DNA from: Erythroxylum novogranatense
Taxonomy: Eukaryota; Streptophyta; Magnoliopsida; Malpighiales; Erythroxylaceae
NCBI GenBank assembly: GCA_029891385.1
Contig: CM057228.1
Span: forward strand, 69,083,523 to 69,147,522
Direction of reading: 5' to 3'
Length of the DNA: 64,000 nucleotides
Shown: piece by piece, positions 21,514 to 33,315 of the stretch
Layout of the letters: each line of letters starts with the position of its first letter
Position numbering within the stretch: the stretch's first letter is position 1
Made by a program: the position numbers and the translations under genes
The notes under the pieces: model-generated
The model's database searches: none
What the model saw: only the letters and a program-made list of their open reading frames with translations
Told to the model about the DNA's origin: nothing

Positions 21514-23676
21514 TGTTGGGCCCCAAATTTTTCTAATTGATGTTATTAAGCATGAACTGTCCTAATTGTGTGATTATGATTTAGTTTGATTAAATTAGAA
21601 GTATTAAGGGAAAATTTAGATTAAGTTGAGGTTTTTGTGTTTAAGTGAGAATGATAAAGGATAAAAATGTTTGAGGGAAAAATAGGAAGAGCACTTGAGT
21701 TGGAGAGGTTAAGACTTTGCATGGAGGGGTAAAATGGTCTTTGCCCATCCCATTAGACTTAAGAGTAAAAAGTAGAAGAAAGAAAGGAAAGAAAAGAAGA
21801 GGAAAGGAGAAGAGAAGAGGAGAGTGCTGTAGAAGCTTAGGAGAAAGAAGAGGAAAATAGGGCTTTTCTTTCTTAAGGATTTCGACAGATTTGAAGCACA
21901 TTCCTAGTAAGTTAGCTTCTTTTCATCTTGTTTCGGTTGGATTAAACCCTAGTATAGCTTGGTATTGTGTTAGAATCGGGTGTTTAGGGATTTTCAGAAA
22001 AACCTAGGTGAAATCCTTAGGTTGATGATTTTGTGACTGATTTTAAGGTTTGAACGAGTTAGAAATGTAGTATTAGACTTGAATTAAGGATTAGAAGTGT
22101 TGCATTTGCAAAAGGGAAGGATTGAAGTGAGAAAATGCTGAAAAAATCGAGTTCGAAGACGTTCTCCAGAACCGCACGTCGCGACGTGCTCATGAACACG
22201 CCGTGACGTGCGAGGAAGGTATGCACGTCACGACGTGTGAATTTGTGCACGTCACGGCGAGCAGCAGGCCATTTGTCGCGACGAGCGCGATCTTCGTTGC
22301 GACGAGCAGCGGGCCGTTCGTCGTGACGAGAGTGGCCTTCGTCACGACGAGCCCCCAGTTTCCAGCATAGGTGAATTTTGCTATTTTGGGCATATCTTTT
22401 TCTATGGAAATGTAAATGAGGTGAGTTTGGATTCGTTATGAACTAGATTCGTAGGGCTATAAGTTTTATGAAGAAAGGAAGTTGGAATTTGCCTTTAGAG
22501 ATTCGAGAATTTGGTTGGAAGTCGGATGTAGACATTTAGTGCTTTTACTTTTGATTTTCAAGCTTTTTGAATATTTCTTTGAATGTTGCTTGATTAGGAA
22601 CTTGGTTTGTTATAGAAAACCAAGCCGACCTAATCCAATCGCAAGAGGAAGGAAAGCAGTGAGTTTGGATTCTCAAGCGATATTAGGTGGGTAATGTAAA
22701 TATAGTTATTGTGTGATTAGGCAACTTCTTGCCTATGTGTGAATATATGTTATGTGTTATGTATGATGAGATGCATGACATTTTGATCGAATATGCGGTT
22801 AATTGTTTAAACATGATTTGTTATAAGATTTGAATGACTTGTAAGACGCATGAGAATTGATAGAAGTAAATCTTGATTCTGAGCATATTATGCCTCGACT
22901 TCGGTCATGGCATTTTGAATAAATGAAAGCTTGAAAGCATACCATCTGATAAAATGATTCTGAGCATGATTATGTGCTTTTGTTTGGGCGAGAGTGGAAC
23001 CATTTCGTTCGTCACGTGCACGTCGACAAGAGCCTTCTCCCGGCTGCCCGCTTGTGGCTTATGAGCTCCGAATGGACTGATTTTGTTCAGGGTGTGAACT
23101 TCGGTTTCTCCCTTTTATTTCCATGGAACCCTCGAGCCGTGTGATGTGCATCGCATACTTGATCTGTTCACTATGAAGCATACTTGTGACATGTTTTGTG
23201 AGTTGAGTTAATTATGCTGAATGCGTAACTCGCTTGGTTCGCATGTGAGTGCTAGAATTTTTGCATGTATATATATATACATACATATGCCTGAATTTGT
23301 GCTAGCTACTGATGGCTATAATTATATTAGCCACTGATCTGTGTAGCTTAACCCATTACTTTTCACTCCTCTGGTGCAACTCAAGACATCAGTTGATCCT
23401 TGCCAGGCATCGAAGAACTCCGCAATAGTTAAAGATCATTGCATTAAGTTATTATTTTTGGTTAGCCCACCAAGCATATCATCATTGGGCATTCTCATGT
23501 ATTGTATTTTGGATTTACACTTTAATATGTATTGTTTCATATTGAGAATGCTTGTTTAATTTCTTCGAATTGAAATGACATGATGTCTTTTATAATTGGG
23601 GTGATTATCTCATTGCTAGAATGATTGTGTAATTGGGGTGATTATCTCATAGGGAATTCGGGACCCGGGCCCAACA
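21514..23676 (+). mobile_element. Solo LTR S1, gypsy type, 2163 bp
   Basis: It begins TGTTGGGCCCC and ends GGGCCCAACA. Both sides carry the direct duplication ATCAA (21509-21513 and 23677-23681), which proves the boundaries. No internal region, primer site or gag/pol is present, so it is a solo LTR left by LTR-LTR recombination. A purine-rich stretch (21770-21870) precedes an array of CpG palindromes (22174-22348). Segments near 22985-23120 (CTTCTCCCGGCTGCCCGCT) resemble a conserved block in the L1 LTRs near 585-605, so S1 is distantly related to L1. Confidence 0.9.
22174..22350. repeat. Phased palindrome array in S1 (8 units)
   Basis: Octamers of GTCGCGAC type start at 22178, 22200, 22227, 22251, 22275, 22296, 22320 and 22341, so spacing is 21-27 bp. 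The first lies in a perfect 16-bp palindrome, GCACGTCGCGACGTGC (22174-22189). Most variants (GTCACGAC, GTCGTGAC, GTTGCGAC) differ by one CpG-to-TpG/CpA change. The ORF at 22190-22393 on the - strand is only the translation of this array. Confidence 0.85.
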
Positions 23677-23925
23677 ATCAATTTATCATCTGTTACTGAT
23701 TTGTTTTTTTTGGTTGTTAACATATCATCTATTGCTGACATGTCGTCTGGTGTTGATATATCGTCTGGTGTTGACCACACATCTTCTGGGTTTGGCTAAG
23801 TATTACTTACAATTTTTACACACTTAACAATCTTATCAAAACGGTTCATACATTTCTAAGATTATTATTATTTGATTGTCATTAAAATTAAGTGAAGACT
23901 TCTTAACTTAACAATCTCCCCCTTT

Positions 23926-24543
23926 TTTATGATAACAAATAATCATAATTTTAAAAGATAAAATGATATTAAGACAAATAGTATTAAGGCAAATAGATGA
24001 ATAATAATCAAAGAAAAAACACAAGAAATGCATGCACAAGATATATACAATGCTTTCTAATAGTGTCACTTTTCTCTTTTCTCCATTTCTTCTTCTCTTC
24101 TTCCCATTCTGTTGCTTTTCCCATTCTCCCCCTATTTGTTATTATTCAAAAAGATGGCTCATCATAGACGTTTCAAAATTTCAAAAAACATACGTTGCAT
24201 GTGAGTGCGGATCATCTTGAGGTCTTGTTCAATAGTAACCTGTAAAAGTGTTAATTCCTCATAAAGATCACCTATTGAGTCACCCAGTTCATTAACTTTA
24301 GTACGAATTTCCTCAATATCTTTTGTTAAGGCTTCCTAAACTTCCTTTTATTTGTGACTTGCTTCTGTCCAATTGATGAAATGCTTCCAGAACTCCGAAT
24401 TAACAGCAGGATCTTGTTGTATTTCATTAAATGAATGAAGGTTTTCAACAACAGATGGTTCTGTAGGTAAAACGTCAAACTCTATGATTTTGATTGAGGG
24501 TAGTCTGAAGGTTTGTTTTCCTTCTAGGAGATCAAGATCATCA
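23926..24543 (-). pseudogene. 3' internal end of copia element 2 (tail of the extra ORF)
   Basis: Upstream of the copia 3' LTR on the - strand, a frame from about 24540 to 24348 reads QHDDLDLLEGKQTFRLP, then NSEFWKHFINWTEAS. It is probably the C-terminal part of the extra 3' ORF of this copia type, because it lies between the L1 junction and the polypurine tract. It is not similar enough to 12300-12550 for me to prove identity. The element is cut at 24543 by L1 LTR copy C, so RT and upstream parts are missing. Confidence 0.5.
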
Positions 24544-27500
24544 TGTTGGGACCTGATTTCAGAACCGAACCCCAACCGGAAAAACGGAAAACAAAATTGA
24601 AGAACGACTTTACAAAGAAATCAAATCGGATCAAGGCGAAACAAATGAAAACGAATCATCACAAAGCGAAACAAAAAGCAAATGGATCCGAAATGAAAGA
24701 ACTGATTCAAAATCAAGAGCAAAAGAATCCAAAGCGAATCGGATACGAATCGAATTGCTCGAATCAAAACACACAAACGTTTCAAACTAACTCAATCAAA
24801 TTTCTGACATCCGTGAACTCATACATTAAAAAAACGCGCGTTGGAAACCTTAAGATTAAACCAATCAGAAAACTGGTATAATGTTTTTTCTTTCTTTTTC
24901 ATTCTTTATTCAATCTCATACGAAGCAATTTAATTTCCCATTTAGAAATTTATCCTCAATCAAAACTCAATTCATATAATTCTTCTTAATCATGCAATAT
25001 CTCAATCCCATCTTTAACAAATCTTATTCTTATTCTTATTCTTTCTTTGCCATAAAAACAAATATACATATCCAGAAATCCACAATTTGTACACAATAGG
25101 CACTTCAATGTTTCAGCTCAAACATCACAATTCATCGGACCTCCTGTCCGGAATCCCAGCATAAACAAACACAACCAATCATCATCATATACATAGCACT
25201 TTAAATAATTCTCAATCCTCAATATCATCGGACCTCCCGTCCAGAATCTAAAACACAATCAATATTCAAATTTATATACAAAACCATAATTCATTCTATT
25301 CCATATAAAACTCCATAATTCAATCAATCACATTCAAATCTCAGTTCAATACACAATTTCATAATTCATATATACATCATCAAATAAATGCTTACAAAAG
25401 CATAAATGGCATTCCAAGCCATATACAAAACCAATATCGAAATCCAAATTTGACAAACTACAAATTATACAAAAATCGATCAAAAACTTTGACTTTCTTT
25501 CATCCAATCTCCTGCTTGAAACCTGGAGATGGGGGTGAAAGGTGGTGAGCTAGACAGCTCGTGGATTTCATGTTTATAAATCGAAAAATAAGCAAAAATC
25601 ATTTTTCAAAGCTTTTGCCATTTATAAACATTTCACAATAGAAAAATCCATCAAAAGCTTATTTCACAAAATTTCTCAATTTCAAAGAATTTATGAACAA
25701 ATCAAAAGCATGAATGCATCACATTATAAACAAAATCAAAGACACATAAACACATCAAAATGGTTTGGGTCGGTTCAAAACGGAACGTACTACACATTTC
25801 CGCAAAGCGGTCCTGTGCAGCTATGAACAGAACGTACTATACTTTCCCGCATAGTGGTCCACTGTAGTCGTGAACTTATGGGAGTCTGAAACGGAGCTCC
25901 AATGCCACTAGCGGGCAGGCGGGAGAAGCCTTTAAAAACAGACAAGTGCAGTTATCCCTCTTATGGGACCTAACCAAACCCACATAACACACAATTCATA
26001 TTGAAAAATCGGATTGCCCAAAGGCACATTTCAAAAACTTGTTTTTCATAAACATATCATATAGCAACCTAAATGCAATCTTAATTCATCAATCAATCTC
26101 ATAACAATCAAATTCATATTCAATTTCTCAATCATGCACAAACAAGGAATGCAAAAATCATAGCAATTGCTTAAAATCATAATTTATCACTTCATTTATA
26201 AGTAATGAATTTCAGAAATTTTCTTAATTTCTCAAATCATTTCAAACTTGTAACCATTTTTCAAAAACATTTGGAAACAATACAATTCAATACTTCCTTT
26301 CTTCATTTTTTTGAAAACATATACAATAATTTTGCAAAACATTTCACTTCTTGATTTGTCGAAAACTCATAATTAACTTATAATTCAAAATATAAACATG
26401 GTACCCACCTCAATTCCATGCTTAAAACTTGTCCAAAGCTTCAATTTCTCCAAAGCCTCACTTCAATTCCCTAATTCAAGACAAAAACCCTAATTCATAA
26501 CCATCCAAAATTGAGCAATCTAAAACCATGCAAACTCCAAAATTGGCTTTAGAAATCACAAACCCATACCATTATTAAGCTATCTAATTCAAAATCCTTT
26601 CACAATTTAACAAATTAAAATTTCCTCTTACCTTAATCTTCTCCAAATTTCGAAAATTCTTGGCTTGAAAGGAAGCTCTTGTGCTCCTCCACCTTTTTCT
26701 CTTGAAACAACATCAAAATCTACCTTGAAAGCCCATAAAAATCGAAACCCTAATTATTTCTTTCTTCTTTCTTCTTCTCCCATCCGAAAGCTCTCTTCTC
26801 CTTTCTTTCTCTTCTTCTTTTGTTCTTTTCCTCTTAAGTGTCGTGCTTCACCTTCTTAAAAACGACAACCACTAAGACATGTCATTTAATGAATGGTAAA
26901 AGACCATTATGCCCCTCCATATAAGCCTTCTAACTTAAAACCTTAAGTGATCTTCCAAAATTTCCCCTAAAGTTCATTTTAATTCATGCTTACATTAGGA
27001 CATTTTTCTAACCATCAAATTGAAGGAATTTGCTAAAACTTCCTTTTAGAGAAATGTTCCTCATTGTCTCAATTTCATAACTCCACCCAAAATCATTTAA
27101 TTTGGTTCACTACTCCAAAAGTTACACCTCAAACATTTCGGACTATGCTTATGCTAAAACATTTTCCAGCACTTTACTTCCATCCAAAAATTTGACATTC
27201 TTAAAGACTACATTTAAACTCAAATACTTCATAACATTTGTAGCCCTATTGCTCTAGTTTAATCCAAATTAAGAATCACCTCATTTGGATGACTAGAGCA
27301 AAAGTTATGGCCAAAATACTTTCTGCTCTTATTAATCCAGGACTCAACAGTAAACCCGACTTCAATTAAGAAATTGAAAGTCTTAGGGGCTAAACTGAAA
27401 TTCAATTCCTTCATATTACTTATATGCCCATGTCTCTAGTTTATTTTACAACAAAAATTAGATCAATCGGATCTCCACAGATCAAGAATTTCTCATAAGA

Positions 27501-27722
27501 CTTGACCATGTTCAGAAAATTATCTAACTCACTTTGATTTAATCAAACTCTTTCCTTTTAATCTCAAAATCCCCAAATTTTACATAGGTAGATAAAGGGA
27601 TGTCTTAGGAATCCAACGCTTCAAAAACTAAGTCAATCGGATGTCGGACAGAAAAGATATAAGAAAAAGAGTGAGAGAGGGTTGGATTCGGTCGGCCAAA
27701 ACAGAGGTCGGTCGGCCAAAAC
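24544..27722 (-). mobile_element. Ty3/gypsy LTR, family L1 (copy C), interrupted at 27722
   Basis: The - strand LTR end, GTCCCAACA, lies at 24544; CATCA (24539-24543) is the likely target duplication. It is collinear with 27723-32080 of copy A, though more diverged and shorter. At 27722 it is broken by insertion of another L1 element. AAAAC (27718-27722) is the presumed duplication of that insertion. The rest of copy C should lie beyond 41900 but is not seen. Twin hairpins are at 25790-25867. A TATA-like TTATATGG (LTR sense) lies near 26920, above a purine-rich leader near 26750-26830. Confidence 0.75.
25790..25867. repeat. Twin hairpins in L1 LTR copy C
   Basis: Unit 1 (25790-25820): CTACACA with TGTGCAG, where the one mismatch becomes a G-U pair in the LTR-sense RNA; the inner stem CCGC/GCGG is perfect. 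Unit 2 (25837-25867) is weaker: five of seven outer pairs plus one wobble, and inner CCGC/GTGG with one G-U. Spacing is 47 nt, as in the other copies. Confidence 0.7.
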
Positions 27723-29162
27723 TGTTGGGACCCGATCTCGGAACCGGATCCCAACCGAAAAAATGGAAGACAGAATGAAAAACAAAGTGGTGGAACGAAA
27801 TCAAATGGAAGTGAAAATGAAAACATGGAATACTAAATCGAATAAACGATTGAAATCAAAGGCGAAATACAAATCGAATCGAAAACATAAGACGAAAGAA
27901 TCGAAAGCGAAGCGAATACGAATCGAATTATCGAATAACAAAAATGCGAAACAAATACAGATCGAATTCAAAGCATACAAACGGAGCAACTGAACTGAAC
28001 AAATATCCGACATCCGAAATCTTAAACTTATGAAACAAAACAAAAGGGTCGCGTTGGAAACCTATGACTAAATCAATCCGAAACTGGTCTAAAAATTTTT
28101 CTTTCTTTTTCATTTTATTCGTCTTTATTCAAAAACTCATACAAATCAAACAATATAATTTCCCTTTCTGGGAAATTCATCCTCAATCAAAACTCACTTT
28201 ATTCGATTCTTCATATTCAAAACATATCTCAATCTCATCTTTAAAATAAAACATCTATCTTATTCTTATTTTTCTTTTTCTTTTGCCAATAACACTTATC
28301 CATATACTACCATACAAAAATCGGGCAACATAACGACTGTATTATACAAAACCCAAAAACCTGCACATAGTTTAAATATATCAGCTCAATCACACAATCA
28401 TCAAATTCATCGGACCTCCTGTCCAGAAATCCCCGCATATACAAACACAATTCTAAACCTAACACTTCAATAATTCTCAATCAATCAAATTCATCCATAT
28501 CTAAAAAACATTCATATCTCAATACAATTTGTATACAAAACCATAATTCACATTCCATAGCCATACACAATTCGAATTTCATAACTCAAGTCCATACGCA
28601 TAAACCATCATTCAAATCCTTATACAAACTCATAAATCATCTACATCACGAAGTAAATGCTTAGAAACATTCATGGCTCTCCAATCCATATACATTCCAA
28701 AACTAAATTCACATTACACAAATTGCATGCTATGCAAAAATCAAACAAAAACGTCTTGACATTCTTTCATCCGATCTCCTGCTCGAATACATGGAGATGA
28801 GGATGAAAGGGAGGGGGGGGGGGGTGAGCTTGACAGCTCATGGATAACATGGTTATAAATCGAATAATAATAAAAAATCATCTTTTTCAAACTTTTGACA
28901 TTTTATAAAAATTCCACAAGTAGAGCATTTTGCAAAAGGCTTATTTCTCAAATTTTTCAATTTTTCAAATCATTCATAAACAATTTCAACATTTCACGTT
29001 TGAAAATCCTCAATTGCTCATTTCTCAAAATTTCAAAACTTTTCACAATTCATAAATAAAATCGAAACATGAATGCATTACGTATAAATGCATCACATTA
29101 TAAACAAATCAAAAATCACATAACACTTCAGAATGGTTAGGTTCGGTCCAAAATGAAACGTA

Positions 29163-29240
29163 CTGCACATTCCAGCATAGCGGTCCTGTGCAGCAGTGAA
29201 CGGAACGTACTACACTTTCCCGCATAACGGTCTAGTGTAG
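29163..29240. repeat. Twin hairpins in L1 LTR copy A
   Basis: Unit 1 (29163-29193): CTGCACA pairs with TGTGCAG, seven of seven, and inner CAGC/GCGG three of four. Unit 2 (29210-29240): CTACACT pairs with AGTGTAG, seven of seven, and inner CCGC/ACGG three of four. Unit spacing is 47 nt. Confidence 0.8.
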
Positions 29241-32145
29241 CCGTGAACTTATGGGACTTCGAAATCGGAACTCCAGTGCCACTAGGGGCAAGCGGGAGAA
29301 GCCTTTAAAAAAATAAGACAGTGCACTGACTCAAACTTATGGGATTTAACCAAACCCACATAACACATTTTCATGCTTGATAATCAAATTGCCCGAAGGC
29401 ACATTTTGAAATCTCAAATTTTCATGTCATGTCATAATCAAGCATAATGTGACACATATTTCACATATCAAAATCTTAATTCATCCAAACACAAAGAATG
29501 CACAAATCATAGCAATTTCTTAAAATCATAATTTATATAACCACTTTTCAATCAATCAATCACAAGGAATGCAACAATTTTGTTTTTTCATAAATCCTTA
29601 TATAATACCTGATTTTCTTCAAAAATCATAACTTTTGCTCCCGAACTCCAAAATTGACAAATTTAGTATCAAAAGAAAGTTCAAAGGAAGCTCTACAACT
29701 TCCATGGGGATTCAAAAACTAATTTAACCTTTAAGGGAGTCAAAAGCTACTTTAAAATTTTTGCTAAAATTTGAAAATGTCCAACTCAAAGCCAGAAGTT
29801 TGAAAAATCATATCTTTTAACACAAAAGCCTAAAAGTGTCACATTTTACCTCAATTGAAAGATAAAAGGATTATTTACAAATTTCATGAAGGAAGAAAAA
29901 ATCATTTCAATCATTAAAAGGGGTAAAAACTCACTCAAAGGTATTGCCTATAAAATGACCATATGAACAGTAACTCCTTATTCCTAACTCCTTATTCCTA
30001 ACTCCAAAAATTGCATATCATACCTCAGTGGAAAGGGTAAAAGACAGTCTACATCTTTTATGAAGGATGCAAAAATCAATGAAGGCTCTAAAAAGGTGAA
30101 AAACCCTTCCAAAGATAGTACCTATAAGATGACACTTCAAACAATAACTGAAATCTTCCAAACCTTATAACTTCTTATTCTTACGTCCAAAAGTGACAAG
30201 TTATATACCATTGGAAAGCTCTAAACATGTGCTACAATCTTCAAAAACACCCCCAATCCAATTCAAGCTCTAAGAGGGTCAAAAACACAAACAAAGTTTC
30301 TGCTCATTTTTATAAAAAATTGACAACACCTCTCCTAAAAATCAACTAGCCAAAATCTTCAATTTTTCAACCCAAACTCAAATACCTGCACAAAAACATC
30401 AATCTACACAATCTTCAATCTCCCAAATCACCAACCAATCTATATAAACCTATAATCTAACTCAAATGGCAGCAACACACACTCCTAAACATCTAATCAT
30501 TTTCAAACTATAAACCAAAACATTTCAAAGCAATATATACAAGAAATGCAACAATTTTGCAATTTATCAAAATCATAAATCAAATAAATTCCCATTCATT
30601 CAAGCAATGAAATCATTAATTTCTCAAATTATTCAAAACATTTGAATAGTAATGAATTCCATAATTATTTCAATTTCTTAAAATCATTCCAAAAGTAACG
30701 AATTTTATCATTCGAAAATCAAAATTTTCAAACATTAACATAAACAATAATTTATAAACATTTTGCTTCTTGATTTTTCAAAATCACAATGGTAGCTTAT
30801 AATTCAAAATATAAACACATTACCCACCTCATTTCCATGCTAGAACTTTGTCCCAAGCATCAATTTCTCCAGTACTTCTTTCCCTCTTCCAAGTTAAAAT
30901 TCCCTAAACCAAATTCACCCAAATTCAACATCACAATAGACATAATCCTCAAAATTAACTTAAGAATTCATAAACCCATACTAATCTTAACACAAATCAA
31001 CCAAAAACTCATTAAAAACTCAAAGATCAAAAATCATCTCTTACCTTAATCTTCTTCAGTTTTGAAATTTTCTTAGATAGGAAGGAAGCTTTCCTCATCC
31101 TCCACCTTTCCCCCCTTGAATCCTCTCAAAATCTTGCTTGAAACCTTGGAAAAATCGAAAACCCTAGGCTCTCTCTCTTTTTCTCTTTCCCTTTCTCCCA
31201 TCCGTAAGCTTCACTCTTCTCTTCCTTTCATTTTGTTCTTTTTTTTCCTCTAAGTTGTGCTTACTCTCCTCTTAAACGGCAACCACGTTTCCATGTCATT
31301 AAAAGAATGCCAATTGACCAAAATTCCCTTCCATATATTCCTACTAACTTAACTCTTTAAGTAAACTTCCAAATTTGCCCCTAAAATTCATTTTAATTCA
31401 AGCTTACATTAGGGTATTTTTCTCACCATCAAATTGAAGGAATTTGCCAAAACTTCTTTCTAGATAAATGTTCCTTGTTGTCTTAATTTCATAACGCCAC
31501 CAAAATAATTTAATTTGGTGCACTACACCAAAAGTTATACTCCAAACATTTCGGGTTATTCATATCCTAAAACATTTTCCAGCACTTTATTTTCATCCAA
31601 AAATTGATATTCTTAAAGACAAAATTGAAACTCAATTTCTTCATACCAAATGTAGCCCTATTTCTCTAGTTTAATCTAAATCAAGAATCACCTCATTTGG
31701 ATAACTAGATAAAAAGTTATGGCCAAAATACTTTCAGATCTTACTAATCTAAGACTGAACGCTAAACTCGACTTAGATTCAGAAATTGAAAGTCTTAGGG
31801 GCTAAATTGAAATTCAATGTCTTCATATCATTTGTAGCTCCATTTCTCTATTTTATTTTTCCTCAAGAATTAGTTCAATCGGATCTCCACATATCAAGAA
31901 TTTATCAAAAGACTAAACTATGTTCAGAAAATTATCCCACTCACTTAGATTAAGTCAATCACTTTCAATTTAATCTTAAAAATTCACAAATTTTTCATGA
32001 GGATGTAGATAATTGTCTTAGGAATCCACACTTTGAAAACCAAGTCAATTAGATGTTGGACGAAAAAGTTATAAGAAAAAGATTGAAGAGGGGTCAGATT
32101 AGGAAACAATTTAACAAAAACAGAAGGAGAAGTCCAAATGCCCAA

Positions 32146-32300
32146 ACGACGTCGCATAATAACGCAAAGGAACAAAACGACGTCGCACGAGAAGAAACGG
32201 ACGCGCGCAGAGGAGAAGAACTCAAAACGACGTCGCAGAGAGGAAAAGAAACTACATCGCATGGAGGGAAAGGGCGAGCAGCTCGCGAGCAGTCGCGAGG
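32146..32300. repeat. GACGTC and TCGCGA patch in L1 LTR copy A
   Basis: ACGACGTCGCA occurs at 32146, 32177 and 32227, and a decayed copy (CTACATCGCA) at about 32252. A palindrome GCTCGCGAGC (32281-32290) and AGTCGCGAGG follow. This is the only CpG-rich patch in the 5.6-kb LTR. The matching patch in copy B is 41400-41620. The ORFs at 31984-32428 on both strands are translations of this patch and do not look like a protein. Confidence 0.7.
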
Positions 32301-33315
32301 GCGAGCAGCGCCTGACCCTTTTCCCTCTCTTTTTTTTCCTACCTAATAAATCCAAAATTTCTAAAATTCATAACTCTTGCTTCCGAACTCCAAATTTAAC
32401 AAATTTGGTATCAATAGAAAGCTCATAGGAAGCTCTACAACTTCCATAAAGAACTAGAAAACTAATTCAGCCTCTACTGTGATCAAAATTCTCATCAAAT
32501 ATTTTATCCAATTGAATAATTCCCTAAGCAATAACTCAAATTTGAAAAATTCTATCTTTCAACTCCAAAGTCCAAACGTGTCATTTTTTATATCAATACA
32601 AACATCAGAAAGTAACCTACCACTTTTATGAAGGACAGAAAAATCAATTTGGCCTCTTATGAAGTCAATTTTTCAATCAAAAGTTATGTCCTTTAATAAT
32701 CATGCTAAACAAACTCGTAAAAATCATAACTTCTTATTTCATGATCCAAAAATTGTATATTTCACATCAATGGAAAAATCAGAACATAATCTAAAACTTT
32801 CATGAAGACCATTTAACTCAATTCAAAACATATCAATCCAGAATTCGCCTCAAAGCACAACATATACAATCCTATACTTAAGAGCATTTTCAAAGACAAA
32901 GTAAAATAACCTTAACTTCGGAAAAATCATAACTTTCAATTCCGATATCAAAAAATATCATACTTTGTGGAGACAGAAAACTTGCAAAATAAGCTACAAG
33001 TTTCATAAAGATCATTTTCTCAAATTCTGCCTAAATCAAAAAGTCAACTCTCTATCTCCAAAAAGTCAACTTTCTTAATTCTTCAAATTCTCACACTTTT
33101 TCTCTTTATTTCTTGATTTTCAACTTCTACTTCAATCAACTCATTCAATTTAACTTTCATAACCCATACAAATCTACTCAAATCTCAAAGTCATCAATCT
33201 TCTTCTCATCAATTTCCTTAAGGCAAAAATATCTATAACACAATTCATATACAAAAACTCTCATTTAATTTCATTTTCATATTTCTAATTTCCACTAAAA
33301 GTTCGGGGTCCAACA

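Larger units (their letters stand above)
20695..23925 (-). mobile_element. 3' LTR of copia element 2, split by solo LTR S1
   Basis: 20695-21513 and 23677-23920 together match 18095-19160 in the same order and orientation. The interruption 21514-23676 is a solo LTR. On the - strand the LTR start (TTAAGTTAAGAAG, about 23920) is preceded by the purine tract AAAAAAGGGGGAGATTG (23921-23938), so this is a 3' LTR and its element extends to higher coordinates. Confidence 0.75.
27723..33315 (-). mobile_element. 3' LTR (copy A) of the nested L1 element, 5593 bp
   Basis: On the - strand it starts TGTTGGACCCCGAAC at 33315, directly after a polypurine tract, and ends GGGTCCCAACA at 27723. It matches 33934-41900 (minus the S2 insertion) over almost its whole length, so the pair are the two LTRs of one element. 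Contents in LTR sense: a GACGTC/TCGCGA-rich patch (32290-32146), a purine leader (about 31260-31170), loosely repeated ACAACTTCCATGAAG modules (29690-30250), twin hairpins (29240-29163) and CGGACctcctGTCC (28411-28424). There is no plausible protein. A 12-G run is at 28813-28824. Confidence 0.85.

Noticed and set aside
22178..22348. CRISPR-like regularly spaced repeats
   Set aside because: This is a eukaryotic LTR context, and the repeats are 8-16 bp palindromes with degenerate units and no cas genes.
22227..22348. Spacing of octamers by multiples of three in S1, suggesting coding
   Set aside because: The first interval (22) and most intervals in S2 and S3 are not multiples of three, and the frames are not open.
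24032..24220. 62-codon + strand ORF with a hydrophobic N-terminus
   Set aside because: It is antisense to the copia 3' internal region, with a pyrimidine-rich tract; there is no support.
27682..27993. 103-codon Lys/Asn-rich + strand ORF with a copy at 34016-34204
   Set aside because: It lies at the LTR terminus in both copies, with low-complexity AAA/AAT codons; it is LTR sequence.
28813..28824. Run of 12 G as a possible G-quadruplex or origin signal
   Set aside because: The matching site in LTR copy B has only about 7 G; it looks like simple slippage in a short G tract.
30789..31049. 86-codon + strand ORF, almost identical to 40049-40309
   Set aside because: The identity comes from the two LTRs of one element; the frame is antisense to the LTR and has no protein features.
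31984..32428. ORFs of about 100-120 codons on both strands, Arg-rich
   Set aside because: They lie in the CpG-rich patch of the L1 LTR; the same patch in copy B (41276-41530) has different stops, so no protein is maintained.
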